DNA of 64,000 nt, from NCBI RefSeq assembly GCF_021044585.1, contig NZ_CP087998.1:868001-932000 (forward strand), read 5' to 3'. Origin of the DNA: Sulfurimonas sp. HSL-3221 (GTDB lineage Bacteria; Campylobacterota; Campylobacteria; Campylobacterales; Sulfurimonadaceae). Below, piece by piece: positions 1-7,655 of this stretch. Made by a program: the position numbers and the translations under genes. The notes beneath the pieces were generated by a model. That model had not been told where the DNA came from, searched no databases, and worked only from the letters and a program-made list of their open reading frames with translations. How positions within the stretch are numbered: the first letter of the stretch is position 1; every line of letters begins with the position of its first letter.

Positions 1-191
1 CGGGCATAGGTGACTTCGAAGCCTTCGGCCTCAAGCACGCGGCGGAGCAGGTCGAAGACGAGGGCGCTCTTGGCGTGGCCCAGGTGGGCGTCGTCGTAGA
101 CGGTCGGGCCGCAGACATAAAGCGACACCTTGCCCGGGATCAACGGTTCGAAGAGGCGTTTGGTCTTGGTGACACTGTCAAATATATGCAT
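1..191 (-). CDS. cysS: Cysteine--tRNA ligase, N-terminal part (runs off the left edge)
   Basis: Charges tRNA-Cys with cysteine in the cytoplasm (class I aminoacyl-tRNA synthetase). Only the first 63 codons are in the window. They start [12 protein letters not shown] and contain the family signature [16 protein letters not shown], in which HLGH is the HIGH nucleotide-binding motif and the first Cys belongs to the zinc site. The ATG at 191 lies inside the last codons of murJ (14-base overlap), so the two genes are very probably co-transcribed with cysS downstream. The remainder lies outside the window. Confidence 0.93.
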   Translation of the reverse strand, partial: MHIFDSVTKTKRLFEPLIPGKVSLYVCGPTVYDDAHLGHAKSALVFDLLRRVLEAEGFEVTYA

Positions 192-1584
192 GCAGGAGCT
201 CCTTGAACACGAGGACGGCTGCGGTGAAAAGCGTAAGGGAAAGCGCCCACCACAGCCCTTTTTTTGGGCGAATTATAGCAGATACGTGGGCCCGTCCCAC
301 GGCCCGCAGCGTGGCGGCGAGGGCGACGCTGCCGCCGAGCGACGAGGCAAGCGCCAGTCCCGCCCCGCCGAGGGGGGCGATCAGGGCCAGGGAGAGCACG
401 ACGTTCGTTCCCAGGCTCCAGGTCGCGATCTTCGCCGCCTCGCTCTGCCGGCGCTGGGCATAGAGCCAGAGTGAAAAGAGCTTGCCAAGTCCGAAGGGGA
501 TGAGGCCGACGAGGTACATCTGCAGGATCAGCGCCGTCGCGCTCGTATCGTCCGCTGCAAAAGCCCCGCGTTCGAAGAGCAGTTGGGTGATCTCGGCGGC
601 CAGTACGATGCCGCCGACGGCGGCGAAGCTGAGCAGGTAGAGCAGGAACCAGAAGGCCCGCTCGAGCATGGCGCGGGCTTGCACCTCGTTGTCATGCTTG
701 AGGTGACGGGAGATCTTGGGGAAGAGGGCAATAGAGGTGGCGATGGCAAAGAGTGCCAGCGGCAGCTGGAAGACGCGGTTGGCGTAGTAGAGGTAGCTGA
801 TGACCCCGGCACTGAGGAAACTGGCGAGCCAGGTGTCGAGGAACGCCGCGACCTGCGCGGTGGAGTTCCCCCATACGGCGGGGAAGAACTCCCGGGTGAA
901 ACGGCGCGTCTCCTCCCTTATTTTCGCGGCTTTGCGGCCGTAGTAGCGGATACCGCCGGTGAGGAGGCGGTGGAGGCCCAGGCCTCGGATGGCGAGCAGG
1001 TGGACGAAGAGCTGTGCAAAGCCGCCGAGGACGACCCCGTAGCTGAGGTAGAGCACCACGGTCTCATCGCTGCCACCGCGGGCCAGCAGCAGCGCTATGA
1101 TCAGGGCGATGTTGAGCAGTCCCGTCGCAAAGGCCGTCGTTGCGAAATGGTTTTTATACTGCAAGAAGGTGCTCAGGAAGGTGACGGCGAAGATCAGCGG
1201 CAGGTAGAAGAAGTTGATGGCGACGTAGGGGGCGGCCATCTGCACCGTATCTGCATCGAAGCCCAGGGCGATCACCTTGGCCGCGAGGGCGGGGAAGAGG
1301 TTGACCGCGAGGGTCATAAGCAAAATGATCCCCAGGAAGACGAGGAAAATATGGACCGAAAAGACGGCTTTGTGTTTCGAACGGGTGAAGGCGGGGAGGA
1401 AGGACTGGGTAAACGCCCCCTCCGCAAAGACGCGCCTAAAGAGGTTGGGGAGCTTGAAAGCGATAAAGAAGATGTCGCTGTAAATGTTCGCCCCCAGCAC
1501 CGAAGCGGTCAGCAGATCGCGTGCAAAACCGAGGATGCGTGAAAAGAGGATGCCGAAGCTGTTGGTGAATATGGCTTTAAACAT
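178..1584 (-). CDS. murJ: Lipid II flippase MurJ
   Basis: Moves lipid II across the inner membrane for peptidoglycan synthesis (MOP superfamily, formerly MviN). The 468-residue protein is almost entirely hydrophobic and opens with the typical Campylobacterota start ([24 protein letters not shown] cut short here; see the RDLLTA and [16 protein letters not shown] stretches in the first 50 residues), followed by the conserved ANIYSD and FAEGAF segments. Length fits the family. It overlaps cysS by 14 bases. A 16-codon frame (1577-1627) ends inside its first codons and may couple its translation. No strong Shine-Dalgarno lies directly before the ATG at 1584. Confidence 0.95.
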   Translation of the reverse strand: MFKAIFTNSFGILFSRILGFARDLLTASVLGANIYSDIFFIAFKLPNLFRRVFAEGAFTQSFLPAFTRSKHKAVFSVHIFLVFLGIILLMTLAVNLFPALAAKVIALGFDADTVQMAAPYVAINFFYLPLIFAVTFLSTFLQYKNHFATTAFATGLLNIALIIALLLARGGSDETVVLYLSYGVVLGGFAQLFVHLLAIRGLGLHRLLTGGIRYYGRKAAKIREETRRFTREFFPAVWGNSTAQVAAFLDTWLASFLSAGVISYLYYANRVFQLPLALFAIATSIALFPKISRHLKHDNEVQARAMLERAFWFLLYLLSFAAVGGIVLAAEITQLLFERGAFAADDTSATALILQMYLVGLIPFGLGKLFSLWLYAQRRQSEAAKIATWSLGTNVVLSLALIAPLGGAGLALASSLGGSVALAATLRAVGRAHVSAIIRPKKGLWWALSLTLFTAAVLVFKELLHAYI

Positions 1585-1627
1585 CGGCTTTCCCGTTGCC
1601 GGTCGTAGCGTTTGTTGTATTGGTCAT
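1577..1627 (-). CDS. Possible 16-codon leader peptide overlapping the murJ start
   Basis: ATG at 1627, preceded by AAGGGAG about eight bases upstream, opens a frame for [16 protein letters not shown] and stops at a TAA (1577-1579) that lies within codons 2-3 of murJ. The murJ ATG itself has only a weak purine stretch before it, so ribosomes finishing this short frame could restart on murJ. The strong ribosome site and the overlap are visible in the sequence; a coupling role is inference. The peptide is rich in Thr and Asn and resembles no known leader I recognise. Confidence 0.35.
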   Translation of the reverse strand: MTNTTNATTGNGKADV

Positions 1628-1721
1628 CGGTAGAGCTCCCTTATTAAGGAGGGATTCTAGCACAGGGGAACTCAAAATCATCCTCAGGTATGGGGCGCCA
1701 AGCTGTTATCAATCTATCACA

Positions 1722-1761
1722 TTAAACAAATTAACACAGATTTAACACTATTTTCTTAACA
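1722..1761. promoter_or_regulatory. Repeated TTAA-type hexamers upstream of the pentaheme cytochrome
   Basis: An AT-rich stretch in otherwise GC-rich DNA carries TTAAACA at 1722, TTAACAC at 1731, TTAACAC at 1742 and TTAACA at 1756, spaced 9, 11 and 14 bases. Direct repeats about one helical turn apart are typical of OmpR-family response-regulator sites, but no regulator is identified here. It sits 30-70 bases before the cytochrome start. Confidence 0.3.
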
Positions 1762-1792
1762 TGCACTTCGATTTTGATATTAGGAGATGTTT

Positions 1793-3658
1793 GTGAATGT
1801 TATTTTAAGAAAGTGTCTACTGCTGCTGGGGTTCCTGCTCACCCTTGCACAGGCGGAAGACAGCTATTTTACGTCCTATCACTTTATGGGTTCGGGCAAC
1901 TGTATGCGCTGCCACAACGGTATGACGGACAGCTACGGCAACGATATGTCGATCGAGACGGCGTGGTCTTCAACGATGATGGCCAACGCCTCCAAAGACC
2001 CGATGTGGCGGGCGAAAGTGCGAACCGAGATCAACCGCAACCCGCACCTGGAGGGGGTGATCAACGACAAATGTACACGCTGCCACGCCCCGATGGCGAA
2101 CGTCGAGGCCCACACGTCCGGCGACGCGGTAGAAATCTTCGGCAGCGGTTTCCTCAACCCGAACAACGCGCACCATGACGAGGCCCTGAACGGGGTGAGC
2201 TGTACGCTCTGCCACCAGATCAAAGAGAGCGGCAATCTCGGAACGCTCTCGGGAATGTCCGGCGGCTATGAGATCGACGACAGCCGCAGCATCTACGGGC
2301 AATACGGCGACGTCTTTGCCGGACCGATGATGAACAACCTCAACTATACGATTCGACAGAGTGATCACATCAGCGCTTCGAAAATGTGCGCGAGCTGCCA
2401 TAACCTGAAAACGCCTTATGTCGACGAGAACGGTAATGTCCTCAGCACAACGCCCGAGAGCGGGTTTCCCGAGCAGATGCCCTACAGCGAATGGGAACAC
2501 AGCGGTTACGCCCAGAGCAAAAGCTGCCAGGATTGCCACATGAAGCGGGTCGACGGCGTGCGTATCTCGATGCGCCCGAACTGGGCGAATACGCCGCGCG
2601 ACGGCTTCGCGCAGCATATGTTCGTCGGCGGCAACGTGCTGCTGCTGGACATTCTGAAAAACAACAAAAGCGCGCTGGAAGTGACGGCGAACAACTTCGA
2701 TACGACGATTGCCAAGGCGGACGAAATGCTCAAAAGCGCCGCATCCATCGAACGGCTTCAGTCATCACTGCAGCAGGGGACGCTGGAAGTGGCGCTCAAG
2801 ATCAGCAGCACGACGGGGCATAAGCTCCCGACGAGCTTCCCCTCCCGCCGGGCGTTTGTCCACTTCAAAGTGATCGACGCCGGGGGGAGTGTCGTCTTCG
2901 AATCGGGACGTGCAAACGCCGACGGCAGCATCGAGGGCGCGGACGCCGACGGAGACGCCTCGGCGTATGAGCCCCATTACGACGTCATCTCCTCGGCCGA
3001 CCAGGTACAGATCTACGAGACGATCATGGCAAACAACCTCGGTGACGTGACCTATACGCTGCTGCGCGGCATGGCGTACAAAAAAGACAACCGTATCCTG
3101 CCCGCGGGCTTTGACAAGGCGACGGCGTCCGACGATATCCGCGTGCATGGCAACGCCGAAAACGACACCGATTTCATCGGCGGGAGCGACACGATCTCCT
3201 ACCGCGTCAGCGGACTGCCGGAAGGCAGTTACCATGTAGAGGCGGAGCTGCTCTACCAGCCGGTCTCCTATGCCTTTGCCCAGGATATGTTCAGTGACAG
3301 CTCCGCGGAAGCGTCGGCATTCCGGTCGATGTACGATGCGTCGGCGATGAAAACAGCGCAGATCGCGGCGACAGCGTTCGAGGTAGGGGGGAGCGGCGGC
3401 GCGCCGTTGCCGGCCTGCAGCGACGGTGTCGACAACGACGGCGACGGCCTGACGGACCTGGCCGATCCGGGGTGTGCCGACAGCGCGGACGATGACGAGA
3501 CCGACGCGGTCACACCGGCGACGCCCGAACCGCTCCCGGAGTGCAGCGACGGCATCGACAACGACGGTGACGGCAAAACCGACCTGCAGGACCCCAGCTG
3601 TTCGGATGCCTCCGACAACGACGAAACCTACCCGCTTAAACGCCGCGGCGGAAAATAG
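1793..3658 (+). CDS. Secreted pentaheme c-type cytochrome with C-terminal acidic repeats
   Basis: Exported electron-transfer protein. GTG 1793 is chosen because AGGAG (1782-1786) sits six bases before it, whereas the in-frame ATG at 1787 abuts the ribosome site. A signal peptide (KCLLLLGFLLTLAQA) is followed by five CxxCH heme motifs at about residues 37, 94, 137, 199 and 245 of 621. Residues 270-530 look like a beta-rich domain without hemes. The tail carries two copies of a CSDG(V/I)DNDGDG...D(P)xC unit near residues 542 and 584, an Asp-rich calcium-binding-like repeat. No adjacent partner gene exists; its redox partner and substrate are unknown. It resembles cytochrome c554-type multiheme proteins only in general layout. 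Confidence 0.85.
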   Translation: MNVILRKCLLLLGFLLTLAQAEDSYFTSYHFMGSGNCMRCHNGMTDSYGNDMSIETAWSSTMMANASKDPMWRAKVRTEINRNPHLEGVINDKCTRCHAPMANVEAHTSGDAVEIFGSGFLNPNNAHHDEALNGVSCTLCHQIKESGNLGTLSGMSGGYEIDDSRSIYGQYGDVFAGPMMNNLNYTIRQSDHISASKMCASCHNLKTPYVDENGNVLSTTPESGFPEQMPYSEWEHSGYAQSKSCQDCHMKRVDGVRISMRPNWANTPRDGFAQHMFVGGNVLLLDILKNNKSALEVTANNFDTTIAKADEMLKSAASIERLQSSLQQGTLEVALKISSTTGHKLPTSFPSRRAFVHFKVIDAGGSVVFESGRANADGSIEGADADGDASAYEPHYDVISSADQVQIYETIMANNLGDVTYTLLRGMAYKKDNRILPAGFDKATASDDIRVHGNAENDTDFIGGSDTISYRVSGLPEGSYHVEAELLYQPVSYAFAQDMFSDSSAEASAFRSMYDASAMKTAQIAATAFEVGGSGGAPLPACSDGVDNDGDGLTDLADPGCADSADDDETDAVTPATPEPLPECSDGIDNDGDGKTDLQDPSCSDASDNDETYPLKRRGGK

Positions 3659-3701
3659 ACGCAGGCTTCCTCTGCGGTGCCGTGCGTTCCGGGCGGTCGC
3701 G

Positions 3702-3727
3702 GGGGCGCTTTGGGCCCCTTCCTCTTT
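3702..3727 (+). terminator. Possible terminator after the pentaheme cytochrome
   Basis: GGGGC (3702-3706) pairs with GCCCC (3714-3718) and is followed by a T-rich run (TTCCTCTTTT). It lies 44 bases after the cytochrome stop and before the ruvA promoter. Confidence 0.4.
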
Positions 3728-3752
3728 TACACAACTTTAACCCCCTTTGCAT

Positions 3753-3758
3753 TACAAT
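3753..3758 (+). promoter_or_regulatory. Putative -10 box for ruvA
   Basis: TACAAT 29 bases before the ruvA ATG, just after a possible terminator. No clear -35 hexamer is seen, which is usual for sigma-70 promoters in Campylobacterota. Confidence 0.4.
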
Positions 3759-3786
3759 AACAACCAAATTGGCTGCAGGAGCGGGG

Positions 3787-4350
3787 ATGATCGTCGGGAT
3801 TGAAGGCGCGGTAGAACACAAAGAACCAACAGTGGTGCACCTGAACGTCTCAGGGCTGATCTACGAGGTTTTCATTTCGCTTCAGACCTACGGCGCCATC
3901 CGCGAACCCCGGGTCAAACTCCACACCTCCCACATTATCCGCGAAGACGCCCAGCTGCTGTTCGGTTTTTTTGAGAAGGGCGAAAAGGTGCTTTTCGAAC
4001 GCCTGATCAAAATCAACGGTGTCGGCCCCAAGGTCGCCCAGGCGATCTGTTCGACCTTTACGGCCGCGCAGTTCGGGCAGGTGATCGCGGCCAACGATAT
4101 CGCCCAGCTCAAGCGCGTACCGGGCATCGGTCCCAAGAGTGCGGGACGGATCCTCGTCGAGCTGGCGGGCTTCGACATCGAACTGACCGCCGGACACGCG
4201 GCCGTCACGGCCGCCTCCGGCGAAGCGGCCCAGGCCCTGGAATCCCTGGGCTTCAAAAAAGAGGAAGTGGCCAAAGCCCTGGCCAAATGCGAAAGCACCG
4301 AGACCTCCGCCCTGGTCAAAGAGGCGCTCAAACTACTTCAGAAACTGTAA
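3787..4350 (+). CDS. ruvA: Holliday junction branch-migration protein RuvA
   Basis: Binds four-way DNA junctions and loads the RuvB motor during recombinational repair. 187 residues, normal for the family. It opens MIVGIEGAVEHKEPTVVHLNV (N-terminal OB-fold, cut short), has the two helix-hairpin-helix segments INGVGPKVAQAI and VPGIGPKSAGRI in the middle, and a small C-terminal RuvB-binding domain (LGFKKEEVAKAL). ATG 3787 is preceded by CAGGAG. An upstream in-frame extension to 3682 lacks family similarity and was dropped. ddl begins eight bases after the stop, so the two are likely co-transcribed. Confidence 0.96.
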   Translation: MIVGIEGAVEHKEPTVVHLNVSGLIYEVFISLQTYGAIREPRVKLHTSHIIREDAQLLFGFFEKGEKVLFERLIKINGVGPKVAQAICSTFTAAQFGQVIAANDIAQLKRVPGIGPKSAGRILVELAGFDIELTAGHAAVTAASGEAAQALESLGFKKEEVAKALAKCESTETSALVKEALKLLQKL

Positions 4351-4358
4351 GGATCACC

Positions 4359-5396
4359 TTGAAATTAGCGATTGTATTCGGCGGCGCGAGTTACGAACAC
4401 GAGATCAGCATCGTCAGCGCCATCACCGTGATGGAGAAGCTTTCCGGCTATGAATTGACGTTCGTTTTCTGCGACCAGGACCACACCTTTTACCTGATCG
4501 ACCGCGGCAATATGAAGGCGAAGTATTTTGCTTCCGGCGACTATAAAAAGGCTCCGGTACTGACCCTGACCAAAGGGGCGTTCGTACAAAAACGCCGCCT
4601 GGGTTCCACCGAGCATGCGATGCCGGTGCTGAACCTGATCCACGGCGCCGACGGCGAGGACGGAACGGTCGCGTCGCTGCTGTCGTTCTTCGATATTCCC
4701 TTCATCGGCCCGCGCACGGATGCATCGGTGCTCAGCTTCGACAAGCGCATGACCAAGTGGTTCGCCGCGGGACGCGGTGTCAAAACGGTGGCATACGAAG
4801 AGCTGCACGCCGCGGCGGAGCACAAGGTGTCGACGTCCATGCCCTGCATCGTCAAGCCTTCACGCCTGGGCAGCTCCATCGGGGTCAGCGTCGTCAAAAA
4901 CGCCGCGGAACTCGATTATGCCCTCGACGTCGCCTTTGAGTTCGATGACAGCGTCATCGTCGAGCCCTTCATCGCCGGGGTCAAAGAGTATAACCTGGCC
5001 GGCTACCGTGGGGCGGAGGGGATCGTCTACTCCATCATCGAAGAGCCGCAGAAAAACGAGTTCCTCGATTTCGACAAGAAGTACCTCGACTTTGCCCGCA
5101 GCGGGGAGGTCGGCGGCGCCGCGATCGACGACGTGCTGGCTGTCAAGCTCAAACTGGCCTTCGCCTCCATTTACGACGGGCTCTTCGAAGGGGCGCTGAT
5201 CCGCTGCGATTTCTTCGTCATTGACGGCGAGGTCTATCTCAACGAGATCAACCCCATCCCGGGGTCGATGGCGAACTATCTTTTCGCGGATTTCCCCGCG
5301 GCCGTCGCTGATCTGCTCTCGAACCTGCCGCGTGCGCGCCGCCCGCAGGTGGATTACAAATACATTCACTCCATCAATGCAGCCAAAGGAAAATAG
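4359..5396 (+). CDS. ddl: D-alanine--D-alanine ligase
   Basis: ATP-dependent ligation of two D-alanines for the peptidoglycan stem. Starts at TTG 4359 (KLAIVFGGASYEHEIS), with AAGGA overlapping the ruvA stop as ribosome site; the earlier in-frame ATG lies within ruvA and adds non-homologous residues. 345 residues. ATP-grasp features are visible: KPSRLGSSIGVS, the EPFIAG strand, and the C-terminal metal and substrate segment FLVIDG-like RCDFFVIDGEVYLNEINPIPG. It is followed with a one-base overlap by a hydrolase gene and then murF, the enzyme that uses its product. Confidence 0.95.
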   Translation: MKLAIVFGGASYEHEISIVSAITVMEKLSGYELTFVFCDQDHTFYLIDRGNMKAKYFASGDYKKAPVLTLTKGAFVQKRRLGSTEHAMPVLNLIHGADGEDGTVASLLSFFDIPFIGPRTDASVLSFDKRMTKWFAAGRGVKTVAYEELHAAAEHKVSTSMPCIVKPSRLGSSIGVSVVKNAAELDYALDVAFEFDDSVIVEPFIAGVKEYNLAGYRGAEGIVYSIIEEPQKNEFLDFDKKYLDFARSGEVGGAAIDDVLAVKLKLAFASIYDGLFEGALIRCDFFVIDGEVYLNEINPIPGSMANYLFADFPAAVADLLSNLPRARRPQVDYKYIHSINAAKGK

Positions 5397-6130
5397 TGGC
5401 CATCAAGACCCTCCAATACGCCCAGCAGACTTTCTCGATCAGTTACGAGATCGTCAATCCCGGGGCGAAGCACACCATCGTTTTCCTGCACGGCTGGGGT
5501 TCGAACAAGGAGCTGATGAAGCAGGCGTTCGGCCGGACGCTCGATACCTTCCGGCATGTCTACATCGACCTGCCGGGATTCGGCAATTCGACGGCGCCGA
5601 TTGCACTGGACAGTGAAGGCTACGCCGATATCATGGAACTTTTCCTGGCGCAGATCAATGCCAACGACAAGGAGGTGATCGTCGGGCACTCCTTCGGCGG
5701 CAAGGTGGCGACCCTGCTGCGCCCCCGGCTGCTGGTGCTGCTCTCCTCCGCGGGGATCGTCTGGCCCAAGCCGCTGAAAGTGCGGGCGAAGATCGCCGCG
5801 TTCAAACTGCTCAAGAACCTGGGGTTGGCCCAGCTGCGCGCGCGTTTCGTCGCCGAGGACGCCAAGTCGCTGAACCGGGTGATGTACGAGACCTTCAAGC
5901 GCGTCGTCAACGAAGATTTTTCGGGCACCTTCCGCCACTTCGGCGGGCGGGCGCTGCTGTGCTGGGGGCGCGACGATACGGCGACGCCGATGAAGAGCGC
6001 GGAAAAGATCGACACCCTCATTGAGAACAGCCGCCTGGTCGCGATGGAGGGGGACCACTACTTCTTCCTGAAACAGCCCGAAGCGGTCGCGGCGGAGATC
6101 GCCGCCGAATTCACCCGGAGCGTCAAGTGA
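5396..6130 (+). CDS. Alpha/beta hydrolase between ddl and murF
   Basis: Serine hydrolase of unknown substrate. GTG 5396 shares its G with the ddl TAG stop; AAAGGA lies just upstream. 244 residues with the oxyanion segment FLHGWGSN, the nucleophile elbow VGHSFGGK (Ser99), an acid in CWGRDDTATP and the catalytic His in EGDHYFF, so the triad looks complete. It overlaps murF by four bases. The ddl-hydrolase-murF arrangement suggests a cell-wall link, but no specific reaction can be assigned from sequence alone. Confidence 0.85.
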   Translation: MAIKTLQYAQQTFSISYEIVNPGAKHTIVFLHGWGSNKELMKQAFGRTLDTFRHVYIDLPGFGNSTAPIALDSEGYADIMELFLAQINANDKEVIVGHSFGGKVATLLRPRLLVLLSSAGIVWPKPLKVRAKIAAFKLLKNLGLAQLRARFVAEDAKSLNRVMYETFKRVVNEDFSGTFRHFGGRALLCWGRDDTATPMKSAEKIDTLIENSRLVAMEGDHYFFLKQPEAVAAEIAAEFTRSVK

Positions 6131-7569
6131 CCCCGGCGATGGCACAGGCCGTGGCATTCGCGACCAACCTTGCGCTGGTCCTGACGCTCGGGTGGTATCT
6201 CATTCTTAATCTGCAGTGGTACAGCTACAAGCTCGAGCGCGTCGTGCTCAACCACCACAAACGCAGCTGGCACCTTCTCTACTTCGTCGTGCCGTTTCTC
6301 GCCTATTTCGTCCTCGGCGACCTTTTCCCGCTCTTTTTCCTGCTCTATTTCGGCGCGTTCGTCTGGTGGTACGTGCGCCTGGACAAGAAGCTGGTGCTGA
6401 CCTGGCGGGTCAAGCGTTTCCTGATCCTGCTCGGTGCGCTGGCGCTGTTCGGCGATTTCCTCTGCCTTATCAAGAGCTGCGGCACCCTGCCGCTTTTCCT
6501 CCCGCTGCTGCTGGCGTGGCTGCTCTCCACGGGCATCGAGAAATTCCTCTTCCTCGCCTATAAAAAAGAGGCGAAGCGCAAACTCGCCCGCCTGGAGGGG
6601 CTGACCGTCGTCGCCGTGACGGGGAGCTACGGCAAAACGAGCATGAAGAACTTCATCGCCCAGCTGCTGGGGACGCAGTTTGAGGTCTACATGACGCCGC
6701 GCAGCGTCAATACCCTCGGCGGCATCATCAAAGATATCAATGAAGATTTGCCTGATACGGCCCGGGTCTATGTTTGCGAGGCAGGCGCCCGACGTCCCGG
6801 CGACATTCTGGAGATCGCCCAGCTCGTGGCGCCGCACTACGCCGTCGTCGGCAAGGTCGGGCCGCAGCACCTGGAGTATTTCGGTGACCTGGAGACGATC
6901 GTGCGTACCAAGCTGGAACTGATCCAGTCACCCCGCCTCAAACAGGCCCTCGTGCACTTTGAAGCGACGGAGGAACCCCATGAAAAGGTGCGTTTCTTCG
7001 GGACGGAGATCGGAAACATCGCCGCCGATCTCGACGGGACGTCGTTCGACCTGGCCCTTGATGACGCCCCCCTGCATCTGCACGCCCCGGTCCTCGGCGG
7101 CTTTAACGCCGTGAACATCGAGGCCGCCGTGCTGATCGCCCGGGAAATGGGGATGACGGACGATGCCATCATCAAGGGGGTCGAAGCCCTGCAGCCCGTC
7201 GAACACCGCCTGCAGCGCATCGACGCCGGTGGAAAGATCATCCTCGACGACGGCTACAACGGCAATATCGACGGGATGAAAGAGGGGATCCGCCTCTGTT
7301 CCATGCACCCGGGACGCAAAGTGATCGTCACTCCGGGGCTGGTGGAGAGTACGGAAGCCCTCAACCGCGAACTGATCGAGGCGATCAACGGGGTGTTCGA
7401 CCTCGTCATTGTCACCGGAAAACTCAATGCTGCGCAGTTCAAGGCGCAGCTGGACGTTCCGGACGCCATTTACCTCGAGGAGAAGAGCACCCTGACCTCC
7501 GTGCTGGCCGAGAAGACCCGCCCCGGCGACATTATCTATTTCGCCAACGACGCCCCGAACTTTATCTAG
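6127..7569 (+). CDS. murF: UDP-N-acetylmuramoyl-tripeptide--D-alanyl-D-alanine ligase with membrane N-terminus
   Basis: Adds D-Ala-D-Ala to the UDP-MurNAc tripeptide, completing the pentapeptide precursor. GTG 6127 overlaps the preceding stop (GTGA). The first 155 of 480 residues form several hydrophobic segments, an extension found in Campylobacterota MurF and absent from the E. coli enzyme. The Mur-ligase core follows: ATP loop GSYGKTSMK near residue 165, the ARRPGDI segment, and the C-terminal domain with LDDGYNGN. It uses the product of ddl encoded two genes upstream. Confidence 0.93.
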   Translation: MTPAMAQAVAFATNLALVLTLGWYLILNLQWYSYKLERVVLNHHKRSWHLLYFVVPFLAYFVLGDLFPLFFLLYFGAFVWWYVRLDKKLVLTWRVKRFLILLGALALFGDFLCLIKSCGTLPLFLPLLLAWLLSTGIEKFLFLAYKKEAKRKLARLEGLTVVAVTGSYGKTSMKNFIAQLLGTQFEVYMTPRSVNTLGGIIKDINEDLPDTARVYVCEAGARRPGDILEIAQLVAPHYAVVGKVGPQHLEYFGDLETIVRTKLELIQSPRLKQALVHFEATEEPHEKVRFFGTEIGNIAADLDGTSFDLALDDAPLHLHAPVLGGFNAVNIEAAVLIAREMGMTDDAIIKGVEALQPVEHRLQRIDAGGKIILDDGYNGNIDGMKEGIRLCSMHPGRKVIVTPGLVESTEALNRELIEAINGVFDLVIVTGKLNAAQFKAQLDVPDAIYLEEKSTLTSVLAEKTRPGDIIYFANDAPNFI

Positions 7570-7609
7570 GGGCGTCCGTCAGCGTAACCGACGGCAAATT
7601 ATTTTGTAA

Positions 7610-7615
7610 TATAAT
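7610..7615 (+). promoter_or_regulatory. Putative -10 box before the fused membrane protein gene
   Basis: TATAAT in an AT-rich patch 41 bases before the ATG at 7656 and 41 bases after the murF stop. Confidence 0.45.
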
Positions 7616-7655
7616 ACGGGCACACCCACAAGTCCCAGCGCCAAAGGAGCCCCCC

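Noticed and set aside
583-1542. 319-residue plus-strand open frame opposite murJ
   Set aside because: Low-complexity Glu/Gly/Arg-rich translation, antisense to a certain gene; a by-product of high GC.
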